Source: Papaver somniferum
Taxonomy: Eukaryota > Streptophyta > Magnoliopsida > Ranunculales > Papaveraceae
NCBI RefSeq assembly: GCF_003573695.1
Contig: NC_039358.1
Location: 11,326,326-11,390,325, forward strand
DNA: 64,000 nucleotides
Reading direction: 5' to 3'
The position numbers and the translations under genes are program-made. The notes under the pieces are model-generated. The model was not told the origin of the DNA, did no database searches, and saw only the letters and a program-made list of their open reading frames with translations. Positions 9,709-20,024 of this stretch are shown here, one piece after another (position 1 is the stretch's first letter; every line of letters starts with the position of its first letter).

Positions 9709-11852
9709 CTCGGGTTTGTTTCTCTAGTAGTTTTATTAGCTATTTTTGCATTTCACTGCATAGCATTTGCATCTGCTTCACTTCATTTGCTGTTGGACCT
9801 GCTGTTCTGAACCAGTTTTTCCTCTGCTGGGACGCCACCAAGGAAAAGAACCAAAGCCCAACTGGGTTTTTGCAACAATATCAGAGCAGCTGGGCTGTGC
9901 TTAAAAGGTAACCCATTCAGAGAACCCGAATTGTGGGCTTCCAATTTTTAATTGTGGGCTTGTAATATTAAAGCCAATTTTTGGGCTTTTTATTTTCTGT
10001 TGGGTTTGTAATTAATTTTTGTGGGCTTGTTTGTTTAATTTGTGGGCTTGTATTTAATTTTTGTGAGATTGTTTAATTTGGACTGGTATTTTGTATTCTG
10101 GGTTTTTAAACCCAGCTGAGCTTGTAACCGATCACGCTAGGTTAACTCGTTAGTGGGCCGAGTACCCAAATTCTAGGCCGAGATTTTGGACTCAGTTTCA
10201 CCAAACGTTTTCAAACCAGCTGAGCCAAAGCAAACACAAAACCAACAGTGGGCTTGCTCCCATTCAAAAACCAAATTTTATTTTCTTTTTAAAAAAAAAA
10301 AAAAAAAAAAAACCAAAAGTTTCCAAATGTCTCCCGACAAAACCAAATTTTTCCCAAAAAGTCCAATCCCATTAAAAACCAAATTTTCTTGTAGATAATG
10401 TGTTAGTTAAATTTCCTTTTGTATATATTTTGTGCTCATCCATTGTGACTCCGAATAAGTTGGAGTTTTGCCTTGGATAACGGAGTTTTAATTCTGCTTT
10501 CGCCGAAATCGGGTATTCTCTCTCCTTTTACTCTACTCAGCATGTCCCTTTCCATATGTTGCATTTTAATTCTTTCCATATTTTTAAACATTGAGGACAA
10601 TTTTTAGTTTAGGTTTGGGGGTATAGAGTAGATACCACGATAATATGCCATAATTGAAAACAAAACTCCATCTTTTTGAAAAAATTGAAAAATTCCAAAA
10701 AAATTAGAAAAATGATAAAAACATAAAAATGGAGCTCATTTACCTTGAAATGTTGACTCTTGTGCAAATATGTAATTATTAGGAGTCTTAGTCTAGATAT
10801 TTAGGCACCCTGATTCTAGCACAATTCACATAGTGATAAGAAACTTGCACGCGCACGATCTACCAATACATGTATAGCCTCGATCTTCAAGGTGTTTGAT
10901 AGGAAGTTAGATTGCCAATCACTTTAGAATACTGAATGAGACTTGACTAGCTTGTTCTTTGGTTGGCTGGGATAGAAGTTGGAGGATACGTTAAGAAAAG
11001 CAACCATAGAATTTGACCGGATGCATTCGATAAGGGCCACCTCTTGCTAAGAGTCATGTAATTATGTTTTTCTTTTTGGTTCATGTATCAAAAGTGTCAC
11101 TATGTTGTAAAGATCAAAGTTATTTCTTACAAAAAAAAAATAAATAAAAAATAAATAAAAAAAATAAATAAATAAATAAATAAAAAATAAAAAAAAATAA
11201 AAAAAAATTTCAATCAAGTATTTATTCCATGTTTTGTCATGTTAAAGACAATATTCTCTCTTGTTCCAAAAATAAAAGAGAGTAATCAATGTAAATAAGA
11301 GTCATGTAAATAGTCATATTTTTGTTGTAAATAGTCTTGTAATAAGCAAGGAGGGTGCAGCCATCGATGTATAACGCGGGTAAACTGAAATATCACCAAC
11401 TCATTGGGTGAACATTCACAATTCTCGTAAAGCCGGACAGCTAGCTTGGCTTAGAATTTGGTTCTTAGCCTAAAAACTATCTCTTGGTGATTAGTAGTCA
11501 TAACTTCAGGTCATTCTAGACACATGTGTAGATACACTTTACACTCTTATCACATGTCTTTTTTTGTTATCAGTGCTAGGATTGTGCCTTTGATAGCTAG
11601 ATTGACATCTCCATTTTGCTGTGAGCTTAAACTGACTTGCACATGTCACATTTGATGGAATCTGAGCTTATATTTTGACCTAGAACTTTGTAGGTACGTT
11701 CTAAGCAAACCTTCACGAGACTTCACACGTCCACTAGGGACACTTAGTGGTTTAAAAGGCTTAGTGCATACGCTAAATGCATTCGAGAGACCAGCGACAG
11801 TGGTATAGGTAGGATTTCCTTAGTTTTGTTTTACTTGAGGACAAGTAAAATT

Positions 11853-11866
11853 CAGGTTTGGGGGTA
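11853..11866 (+). promoter_or_regulatory. Polypurine tract before LTR2
   Basis: CAGGTTTGGGGGTA, preceded by CTTGAGGACAAG and followed two bases later by the LTR start TGATGAG. The same arrangement precedes LTR3 (17,965-17,978) and, truncated, LTR4 (about 21,879-21,892). Confidence 0.7.
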
Positions 11867-11868
11867 TT

Positions 11869-13814
11869 TGATGAGTGCTAAAAAGTGCATATTTCTATAT
11901 CTTTTTGTTGGCAATTAACTCATCTTTTGTGCATTAATTCTACATTTTATCCCATATTCTGTATTTTCTTTGTTTTCAAGAATAAATATTTTTATTAATT
12001 AATTTTGCATTTTTAGGTAATAAATAAAGTTTGGATGAATTGCGGAGCGGAAAAGAGCAGAAAAGTGGTGGAAGCCAAGAGGAATCACACAAGGAAGCCG
12101 CGAAGAATGTTGTGCGCAAGACCAAAAGGCTAGAACTGGGCTTGAAGAGGAAGAATTGTTCTTAAAGAAGATATGGGATTGGCATATCCAAGGCCCAAAA
12201 CCCTTACCCAAACCCATTTCCAATATCCATACCCGCCTTCATCTTCAGCCGTCAGATTGGATCATCTCAGCATCCTACGGTCGTTTCATCGTCGTGCATC
12301 GAAGTCTGAAGCTCCTGTCTAACACTACAGCACCTAACTTCATCTTGAGCCGTCAGTTTCGTTGTACTTCCGCATCCAACGGTCGCTCCTCGCTTCCTTC
12401 TATCTCGTCGTTAGATCGATCCATCATCTCCACATCCCACGGCTCGGCTTCGCGAAACATCAAAAATCCTTATCCTCGCTCAACACCCTAGCACCTAAGT
12501 TTATATCCCACAAAACAAACACACCCTAGCCATCGAACCCATCTTCTTCTTCTCCCTTCTTCCCTCTGCAGACGCCATCACCACCACCTGCTCTGCCTCT
12601 GCCACCACTACCAACTCCGTCTGCACCTTCCATACCTCCACCACTATAAACCATCATTATCAACACGTTCACCATCCTTCTATCAACTTTTTTCATCATT
12701 TCCAAACCCTATTTTTCTCTGAACACCTAGGATTAGGGGATGATGAAATAAGTTAGGTTAGAAAATCAATTGGGAGTAGCAGGAGACGCAGGAGAAGAAA
12801 TTGAAGAGTGGGTGAAGATAATTGATTGGATTCAGAGATTAGGTGAGACCTAATTTCACTTTTCATGAAACCCTAGTTTTCTGATTTTGGGTATTTTTTG
12901 GGGGAAACTTGCATGTATAAATTGGGGGACTTGGGTGTTGATTTTGGGCATGCCTGGATTAGCCAGAGCTTCACCCAAGAGGACTGGACTAGCCAGTTCC
13001 TCAACTGTTGGTTCATTTGTTTTGTAAATTTTCAGTCATGTTTTGTTTGAATTTGCTCTTATTATCATATGTGATGAATGTTAATGTTGTTTATATGTTG
13101 AGCATGAGCTAAATTGTTGCAGCTGAGGTTTAGATGAAACCTCAGTGCACTGTCTGATAGTGGAATGCTAGGTTAGAGCCTTAGTGCATTGTTTTGATTG
13201 AGAAATGGGAGAAATTAGTGCTCATCTGTGTGCTTGTGATTGATTGTACTGTCAAAAGACAGTCAATGCTAGGAGCACATTAGTTGAGCAAGCTAATTCT
13301 CTTTCCATTCCATTTGTATGCTTAGGATCATAAGTTGACCTTAGCTGTCACTTAGTTCCATTAGGAATTCAACCTAGAATTACATTATCTGGATAGGTCA
13401 CAAGGGTGGATTCAAGGCCTTAGCTTAACCCACAACTTGTTTTCACAGTCACTTGCAACTCCGAATCTGTTTTTCTTATTGCTTAGTTAAATTTTCCTTG
13501 CTGCTTTGTTTAGTTTTTGTGCAATTTACAGCTTGCTGTGCACTGAAATCAGTGCACAAACTCCCCCCTGCCCTTGGCTTACAGCCTTGGTTCTTAATTG
13601 TTCTGCCTTATTGCTTTGCCTTGCTCACTGCCTTGGCCTATCCCTCATTGTCACTGCCTTGCATATAGCTTAGATAGGAAAACTTCATAACACCCCAAGT
13701 CCCTGTGGAATGACCCTGTTCTTGCACACAAGCTACAACTGACCCTGTGCACTTGCAGGTATCACTGTAGGCATCCATTTATCGTCTTATTTTCACATCT
13801 TTAAATGCCTACCA
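11869..13814 (+). repeat. LTR2 of the array
   Basis: Intact TG...CA ends and 1,946 bases. It is nearly identical to LTR1 and LTR4. It carries the three CCGTCAG...ACGG blocks, TATA at 12916 and the 38-nt module at 13236-13273. The first 300 bases differ from LTR1/LTR4 at several points (for example AGTGGTGGAAGCCAAG against AGTAGTGAAAAGCCGG). Confidence 0.85.
13236..13273 (+). ncRNA. 38-nt hairpin module, LTR2 copy
   Basis: Same sequence as the LTR1 copy: outer arms ATTG/CAAT and inner arms ACTGT/ACAGT. Confidence 0.6.
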
Positions 13815-13820
13815 AGTTTT

Positions 13821-13838
13821 TGGCGCCGCTGCCGGGGA
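13821..13838 (+). promoter_or_regulatory. Primer-binding site, unit 2
   Basis: TGGCGCCGCTGCCGGGGA after LTR2, identical to unit 1. In unit 3 the corresponding place (20,031) reads TGGGCCTCGACC and is no longer a match. Confidence 0.75.
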
Positions 13839-14674
13839 CTCGGCTGCCGTGTTTTTGAAGTTTTTCTTGCTGTTCTTTGCATACTCATACCTGCTTTGTA
13901 GTTCTTGTAAGCATCTGCATATTAGTGTAATCATCTGGATCTTAGTATAAGCATTTTTTTTTGCATTTCTTGCTGTGAACTGCAGCCCGTTTGCACCTTT
14001 GTTGCTGGTTCTTCCTTGAACCTGGTGTTGCTGCTGCTGGTGTCAGAACTGCTGCCTGAAGTCCTGCTCTGTGCCTTGTGGTGCCTTTGAACTTGTGGTG
14101 CTGCTGCTGTGGAGCTGGTGCTGCTCTATTGTTGCTAGAACTTGTGCTGCTGTGGTACTCCTGCTGGTGCCAGGCCAAGTCTGCTGCAATCTCTGCTGAA
14201 GCTGCTGCAGCTGGTGTAAGATAAAGCCCAACTGGGCTTGTGAAGTGAACTGATTTGAACCAAGCCCAACTGGGCTGTAAGCTGCTGAAGGAGAAGAAAG
14301 ACCAAAGCCCAACTGGGCCTTGAGTGTTGAAGCCAAAGCTTAGGATGATCCAAAGCCCAACTGGGCTTTTGCAACCAAACTGAGCAGCTGGGCTGTGCTT
14401 TAAAAGGTAAGCCTAAACCCATTAAGAGAACCCAACCTTTGGGCTTCCATTTTTAATCTGTGGGCTTGTAATAATTTTTTTTAATTTTAATTTTATTTCT
14501 TTCTTTATTTGGGATTGTAATAATTTTAGTTTTATTTTTATTTTCTTTTTTTGTGGGTTTGTAATAATTAGTTTTATTTTTATTTCTTTCTTTATTTGGG
14601 CTTGTAATTTAGTTGTTTGTTAGGCTTGTAGTTTCTTTTAAACTAAAATTTGGGCTTCAAAACCCAACCCAACC

Positions 14675-14716
<42 letters not shown>

Positions 14717-14829
14717 TTGCTCCTTATTTCAAAAACCAAAATTTTATCCCAAGCAAAACCAAATTTTCTTTTCAAAACCCTTTCAAACCAAATTTTCAAA
14801 ACCCATTAAAACCAAATTTTTTTGAAAAA
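13839..14829 (+). other. Leader of internal domain 2
   Basis: Non-coding leader. 13,980-14,220 is rich in GCTGCTG; 14,225-14,395 has four AAGCCCAACTGGGCT palindromic motifs; 14,455-14,640 has TGTGGGCTTGTAAT repeats; 14,674-14,714 is a poly-A run. Minus-strand frames at 13,942-14,422 read Gln/Leu-rich low-complexity sequence and are shadows of the CTG repeats. Confidence 0.65.
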
Positions 14830-16599
14830 ATGGGCGAGTGTGTGAATAAACTTCGTAGTCTCCATGAATACATGTACCCTAACATAATAAGTCAGTTATC
14901 ATGTATCGTCTTACCCCAGACTGATGGCCCATTTGAACTAAACGCAAGCATGATACAAATACTTCCTATATTTCGAGGGTTCGATTCTGAGAATCCCTAT
15001 AACCATGTAAGAGAGTTTGAACAAATTGTCCGGGCTTTACAACCTGACCATATATCCGAAGACTCTTTGAAATTGCGTTTGTTTACTTTTTCTTTAAAGG
15101 AAAAGGCCAAAACATGGTTTTACGGTTTGAGACCGCAGTCAATCACCACTTGGGACCAACTCACAAATCAATTTGTCGGAAAGTTCTTTCCACATCATAG
15201 GACCATATATATTCGTCGAAGTATTAATTGTTTTGTCCAGTTAGATGGAGAAACACTTTTTCATTATTTTGAACGATTTAATGATTTGTTGTTTGAGTGT
15301 CCTCATCATGGCCTCGAGAAGTGGAGACTGGTCGCCATTCTTTATGAGGGACTAGACTTTAAGTCTCGAGCCTTGGTTGAATCTATGTGTAATGGTGAAT
15401 TCATTGATAAAACTGTGGACGATGCATGGTTATTTCTAGCTGAAGTTGCAGAGAAAACCCATCAGTGGGAAACCTATAGGGAAACTAGGACCATGCCACA
15501 TGATATGGGTAATCACTATGAGTCAGATGTTGATTTTCCCAATGAGCTTAATTCTGGATATAGTGTTTCATACCCTATTGCTGAAAATGTCAATCCATAT
15601 TCACCTATTTTAGAGGCAGATGTATGGACGAAAAACACTAATGGTTTTGACAAAGTAGGATTTTCATGTATTTGTGATGATGATGATTATGATGATGTTA
15701 TATTAGAAGAACATGTCTATGCTGAAAATGTTATGGAACCTTTGGGTTCAAATACATTAGGCTTTTCTGCCCCGACCTTCATGAATGATGTTTCTTCTAG
15801 TATTCCATATGCATGTGATGAGGCTACTGATTTAGATATTGTGCAGTTATCCTGTGAAGAGCATGACTTAGGTAATGTTGAATCTTCTGTTGACACTAAT
15901 GATCCTATGCATGAAAATATAGTTGATGTGTCTGATTCCATACTTAAGCCACAATATATTGCTTCTGTTGATGATAATTTGAATATATCGGATAACCATG
16001 ATTCTGAATTAGGACTTGTGCAAATTTTTTGTGATGATGAGCATGCTACACATCTTGAGTGTGACTTAGATAATGCTGATGTGACTGATAATATTGATAC
16101 TCTTGATCTCATGCATGTGAGACGCTTAGATGTCACTTTCTTGCCTAAGTCACAATCTGATAGCCTTGCATCCTACCTAGATTTAGTTTGTCACAATATT
16201 TTCAAACCAATTTTCATGAGAATACCTAATCTAGGCCTGGAACCGTGTGCCTCTCAAGTCCTCTTGGACTATTTTGCATCTAAATACAATACTTTCGAGG
16301 AGCCACAGTTAGGATATGCATGTTTGCCCGTCCCTATCAAAGTTCATTTCGAATTAGACCTTGTGCATGATGAACCCCAAAAACTGCGAGATTTTGTATC
16401 CAAAATTTTATCTGTTGAAAAATCCAGGTTTGGGGGTAGCTCATTTTGTTTCACAGCTTCACTTGCATGCCTATCATATTATTATTGTGTGAAGCTGTTG
16501 AAACCTCTACACTTTGTCTTTTGGGTTGATCCTCAACTCTTTAGATTGTTAGTGTACGGTGAATTTTTTGTATATAATCCAGTAGATAAAATTTCTTAA
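14830..16599 (+). CDS. Gag-like protein of the non-autonomous element
   Basis: 589 codons from ATG 14830 (MGECVNKLRS). The frame stays open upstream to 14650, but that part only translates the poly-A tract, so I reject the longer start. Residues about 45-190 match the retrotransposon gag core: FRGFDSENPYNHVREFE, LRLFTFSLKEKAKTWFYGL, TTWDQLTNQFVGKFFP, ETLFHYFERFNDLL and ILYEGLDFKSRALVE. No CCHC zinc knuckle is seen. Residues 220-470 are acidic with two related blocks (IVQLSCEEHDL and LVQIFCDDEHA), suggesting an internal duplication. The C-terminus is hydrophobic (SLACLSYYYCVKLL, HFVFWVDPQLFRLL). The expected role is capsid formation for particles completed by enzymes of another element. The codons for SRFGGS use the family's polypurine motif (16,425-16,439). 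This is the only long intact ORF of the array. Confidence 0.75.
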   Translation: MGECVNKLRSLHEYMYPNIISQLSCIVLPQTDGPFELNASMIQILPIFRGFDSENPYNHVREFEQIVRALQPDHISEDSLKLRLFTFSLKEKAKTWFYGLRPQSITTWDQLTNQFVGKFFPHHRTIYIRRSINCFVQLDGETLFHYFERFNDLLFECPHHGLEKWRLVAILYEGLDFKSRALVESMCNGEFIDKTVDDAWLFLAEVAEKTHQWETYRETRTMPHDMGNHYESDVDFPNELNSGYSVSYPIAENVNPYSPILEADVWTKNTNGFDKVGFSCICDDDDYDDVILEEHVYAENVMEPLGSNTLGFSAPTFMNDVSSSIPYACDEATDLDIVQLSCEEHDLGNVESSVDTNDPMHENIVDVSDSILKPQYIASVDDNLNISDNHDSELGLVQIFCDDEHATHLECDLDNADVTDNIDTLDLMHVRRLDVTFLPKSQSDSLASYLDLVCHNIFKPIFMRIPNLGLEPCASQVLLDYFASKYNTFEEPQLGYACLPVPIKVHFELDLVHDEPQKLRDFVSKILSVEKSRFGGSSFCFTASLACLSYYYCVKLLKPLHFVFWVDPQLFRLLVYGEFFVYNPVDKIS

Positions 16600-17980
16600 A
16601 ACCCTTTTGTTCCTTTTGTATTTATTTTGCTAATCCAATATGATCTCGGCTGAAATATGTTGGATTTTTTTTCCTTGAATAACGGAGTCTAATCTTGCTT
16701 TCGCCGAAATCGGGTATTCTCTTTCCTTTTTCTCTACTCAACATGATCCTCTTCATATGTTGTATTATAATTTTGTTCATATTTTGAAACATTGAGGACA
16801 ATGTTTAGTTTAGGTTTGGGGGTGAAAAGTAGATACTTTGATAATATGCCATAATTGAAAACAAAACTCCATCTTTTTGAAAAAATTGAAAAATTCCAAA
16901 AAAANNNNNNNNNNTTAGGAGTCTTAGTCTAGATATTTAGGCACCCTGATTCTAGCACAATTCACATAGTGATAAGAAACTTGCACGCGCACGATCTACC
17001 AATACATGTATAGCCTCGATCTTCAAGGTGTTTGATAGGAAGTTAGATTGCCAATCACTTTAGAATACTGAATGAGACTTTACTAACTTGTTCTTTGGTT
17101 GGCTGGGATAGAAGTTGGAGAATACGTTAAGAAAAGCAACCATAGAATTTGACCGGATGCATTCGATAAGGGCCACCTCTTGCTAAGAGTCATGTAATTA
17201 TGTTTTTCTTTTTGTTCATGTATCAAAAGTGTCACTATGTTGTAAAGATCAAAGTTATTTCTTCAAAAAAAAATCAAAAAAAAATCAAAAAAAATCAAAA
17301 AAATCAAAAAAAATATTAAAAAAAAAAATCAAGTATTTATTTATTCTATGTATTGTCATGTTAAAGACAATAGTTCTCTCTTGTTCCAAAAATAAAAGAG
17401 AGTAATCAATGTAAATAATAGTCATGTAAAGAGTCATCTTTTTGTTGTAAATAGTCTTGTAATAAGCAAGGAGGGTGCAACCATCGATGTATAACGCGGG
17501 TAAACTGAAATATCACCAACTCATTGGGTGAACATTCACAATTCTCGTAAAGCCGGACAGCTAGCTTGGCTTAGAATTCGGTTCTTAGCCTAAAAACTAT
17601 CTCTTGGTGATTAGTAGTCATAACTTCAGGTCATTCTTGTAGATACACTTTACACTCTTATCACGTGTCTTTAGTTGTTATCAGTGCTAGGATTGTGCCT
17701 TTGATAGCTAGATTGACATCTCCATTTTGTTGTGAGCTTCTACTGTCTTGCACATGTCACATTTCATGGAATCTGAGCTTATATTTTGTCCTAGAACTTT
17801 GTAGGTACGTTCTAAGCAAACCTTCACGAGACTTCAACTCGTCCACTAGGGACACTTAGTGGTTTAAAAGGCTTAGTGCATATGCTAAATGCATTCGAGA
17901 GACCAGCGACAGTGGTATAAGTAGGATTTCCTTAGTTTTGTTTTACTTGAGGACAAGTAAAATTCAGGTTTGGGGGTATT
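16600..17980 (+). other. 3' non-coding part of internal domain 2
   Basis: Homologous to the 3' parts of domains 1 and 3. Contains CTTTCGCCGAAATCGGG (16,699), a first polypurine-like tract (16,804-16,818), a 10-N gap, A-rich TCAAAAAAA repeats (17,264-17,330) and the functional tract at 17,965-17,978. No gene. Confidence 0.7.
16905..16914. other. Assembly gap (10 N)
   Basis: In internal domain 1 about 75-80 bases lie between the matching flanks, so the 10 N stand for a larger missing piece. Confidence 0.85.
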
Positions 17981-19178
17981 TGATGAGTGCTAAAAAGTGC
18001 ATATTTCTATATATTTTTCTTGGCATTTAACTCATCTTTTGTGCATTAATTCTACATTTTATCTCATATTCTGTATTTTCTTTGTTTTCAAGAATAAATA
18101 TTTTTATTAATTAATTTTGCATTTTTAGGTAATAAATAAAGACTAGATGAGTTGCGGAGCGAAAAGTGCAAAGACACTGAGAAAGCCGGCGGAAACTCTA
18201 GAGGAAAAGAAGTGCAGAATGCGGTATGGAAGACTCAAGGATGAAAATGGGCTCACAAAGGAAGAAATTGTTCTTAAAGAAGAAGTGGGCTCAAGATTGT
18301 TTAAGCCCAAACCCATTTTCTAAGCCTAAAATCAATACCCAAACCCGTTTCTCTCCTTCACCGTCAGATTGAATCCATTCCATCATCCAACGGTCGCTCC
18401 ATCAGAGTGCATCGAGTTTTGATATTCCTGTCTAACACTATAGCACCCAACTCCATCTCAGACCGTCAGTTTTGATGTATCCCAGATCCAAAGGTCGCTT
18501 CATATCCATTTCCATCGAGCCGTTGGATCATTCTTTCATCTTTTCATCCTACGCCTTTCACCATCCAAACATCAAGACTTGATGAGCCTTCTCAACACCC
18601 AAGAACCCAAATCTATTAACCCAACCAAACACCCCCTACTCCAAAAATATCGAACCCATCTTCTTCTCCTCCCTTCTCTGCACAGCGACGCTGTCGCCAT
18701 CACCACCACCTGCTCCGTCTGCCACCACCACATCCACCACCAAATCCATCATGGCTCCTACCAACTAAACCCATCCCCTATATCACGTCCTATATCCCTA
18801 TCAACGACTAATTTCACCCATTTTCACAACTCTAATCCCTAGCTGTGGAGTTGGTGAAATAAGTTGATGAGATGGATGTAATTGAAGCATGGGAAGGAGC
18901 AGAAGACGATAAGGAAGCATGGGTCGAGACTATTGGGAAGAAATCAGAGCTGTTAGGTGAGTAATTTCGATTCCTATTTCTCAACAGGAAACCCTAATTT
19001 TACAAATTGGGGATTCTTAGGAATTGATGATTACAACTAGAAATAGAGGCCTGGGTGAGTGTTATTGAGTAGATTCAGTGACATTAGGTAGGATTATTTT
19101 GATTTAATTTTGATTTTCACCAAACCCTAATTTCACTGTTTTGGGGAAAAGGGTGTTAACCCTAATTTTGGATTGTTG

Positions 19179-19187
19179 TATAAATAG
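19179..19187 (+). promoter_or_regulatory. LTR3 TATA box (TATAAATAG)
   Basis: Best match to a plant TATA box in the LTR, and aligned with TATAAAT of LTR1/2/4. Confidence 0.6.
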
Positions 19188-19466
19188 GGATGATGGGTGT
19201 GTGTTATAAGTCATGCCTGGGCTAGCCAGTGCTTCACCCAAGAGGACTGGAATAGCCAATGCCTCAAGGGTTAGTTCTTAGTTTAAATTGTTTTGTAAAT
19301 TTCAGTTCATTTTAGAATTTAATTTCAGTTCATGTTCTAAATTAATCTGCTAGGGTTTAGATGATACCCTTAATCACATGTTAAGATAATTCAAGTTCAT
19401 ATTATTGTTCTTATAATGCTTCATAGCTTTAGGGATGCTAGTTAGCTACATTGATCAAATGAACCT

Positions 19467-19504
19467 GTGATAAGCTGTACTGTAAGAAGACAGTTTATGC
19501 TAGG
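19467..19504 (+). ncRNA. 38-nt hairpin module, LTR3 copy A
   Basis: Outer arms ATAA/TTAT, bulge GCTGT, inner arms ACTGT/ACAGT, loop AAGAAG, then GCTAGG. Confidence 0.6.
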
Positions 19505-19616
19505 GGGAATTAGTGAAGTTGGTTGATAAGTTATCCATTTGAGATCCCACCATAGAATAAGAACTGTGCTTAATTGAGAAAGGAATGAGAGTTAGCTAAT
19601 TGAACCAAATTAGCCT

Positions 19617-19654
19617 GTGATAGGTTGTGCTGTAAGAAGACAGCCTATGCTAGG
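19617..19654 (+). ncRNA. 38-nt hairpin module, LTR3 copy B
   Basis: Outer arms ATAG/CTAT, bulge GTTGT, inner arms GCTGT/ACAGC, loop AAGAAG, then GCTAGG. It starts 150 bases after copy A; both outer and inner helices differ from copy A in a compensated way. Confidence 0.6.
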
Positions 19655-20024
19655 GGTGAGTTAGGAAGATTAACTGATAAATCATTCTTTGTAGTTTTCT
19701 CTGGAAAGGAACAAGAACATAATTTGAATAAATATTGCCTTAGCATAGGAATAAGAAGGTGGATTCAAGACCCTAGTAGTGTTACCACAACTGTTTACTT
19801 TGATCTTCTTTGCTTCTTTTATTCAATGCACTCTTTCCATCACTGCCACTGTTTTACTTTGTTTCTTTGGCTCTTTACTTCACTGCCTTGCACTTAGAGA
19901 GTAGCTTAGGAGAATTTCAATACACACCCTAGTCCCTGTGGATTCGACCCGTATTTGCACACTCACTACAACAGACCCTATGCACTTGCAGGTATCATTT
20001 CTGTGACTCTTTTACAGAGCCACC

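Larger units (their letters stand above)
9685..11868 (+). mobile_element. Internal domain 1, gag-less
   Basis: After the primer site comes a leader with repeated TGTGGGCTTG motifs (9,930-10,080) and a poly-A run (10,290-10,311). The sequence then jumps from CCCATTAAAAACCAAATTTTCTT to the 3' region that follows gag in domain 2. A first polypurine-like AGGTTTGGGGGTA sits at about 10,611. An A-rich AAATAAATAAA tract is at 11,130-11,208, and the functional tract lies just before LTR2. No ORF has family support; frames such as 9675-9911 are chance. Confidence 0.75.
17981..20024 (+). repeat. LTR3, divergent subtype
   Basis: Starts TGATGAGTGCTAAAAAGTGC like the others but diverges strongly after about 140 bases. 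It keeps the landmarks in the same order: CCGTCAG/CCAACGG blocks (18,361, 18,463, 18,520), TATAAATAG at 19179, the 38-nt module twice (19,467 and 19,617), and GCACTTGCAGGTATC near the end. It ends GAGCCACCA. It therefore comes from another subfamily member joined into the array by recombination. Confidence 0.8.

Noticed and set aside
11130..11208. A-rich AAATAAA tract as a poly-A tail of a LINE/SINE
   Set aside because: It is internal to the retrotransposon domain, occurs in the same place in unit 3, and has no flanking duplication.
13942..14422. Gln/Leu-rich minus-strand frames
   Set aside because: Shadows of the CTG-rich leader repeats.
14650..14829. N-terminal extension of the gag-like ORF with a Lys run
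   Set aside because: It only translates the poly-A tract of the leader; ATG 14830 starts the sequence that looks like protein.
15717..16136. 139-residue minus frame opposite gag
   Set aside because: Antisense shadow of the acidic part of the gag ORF.
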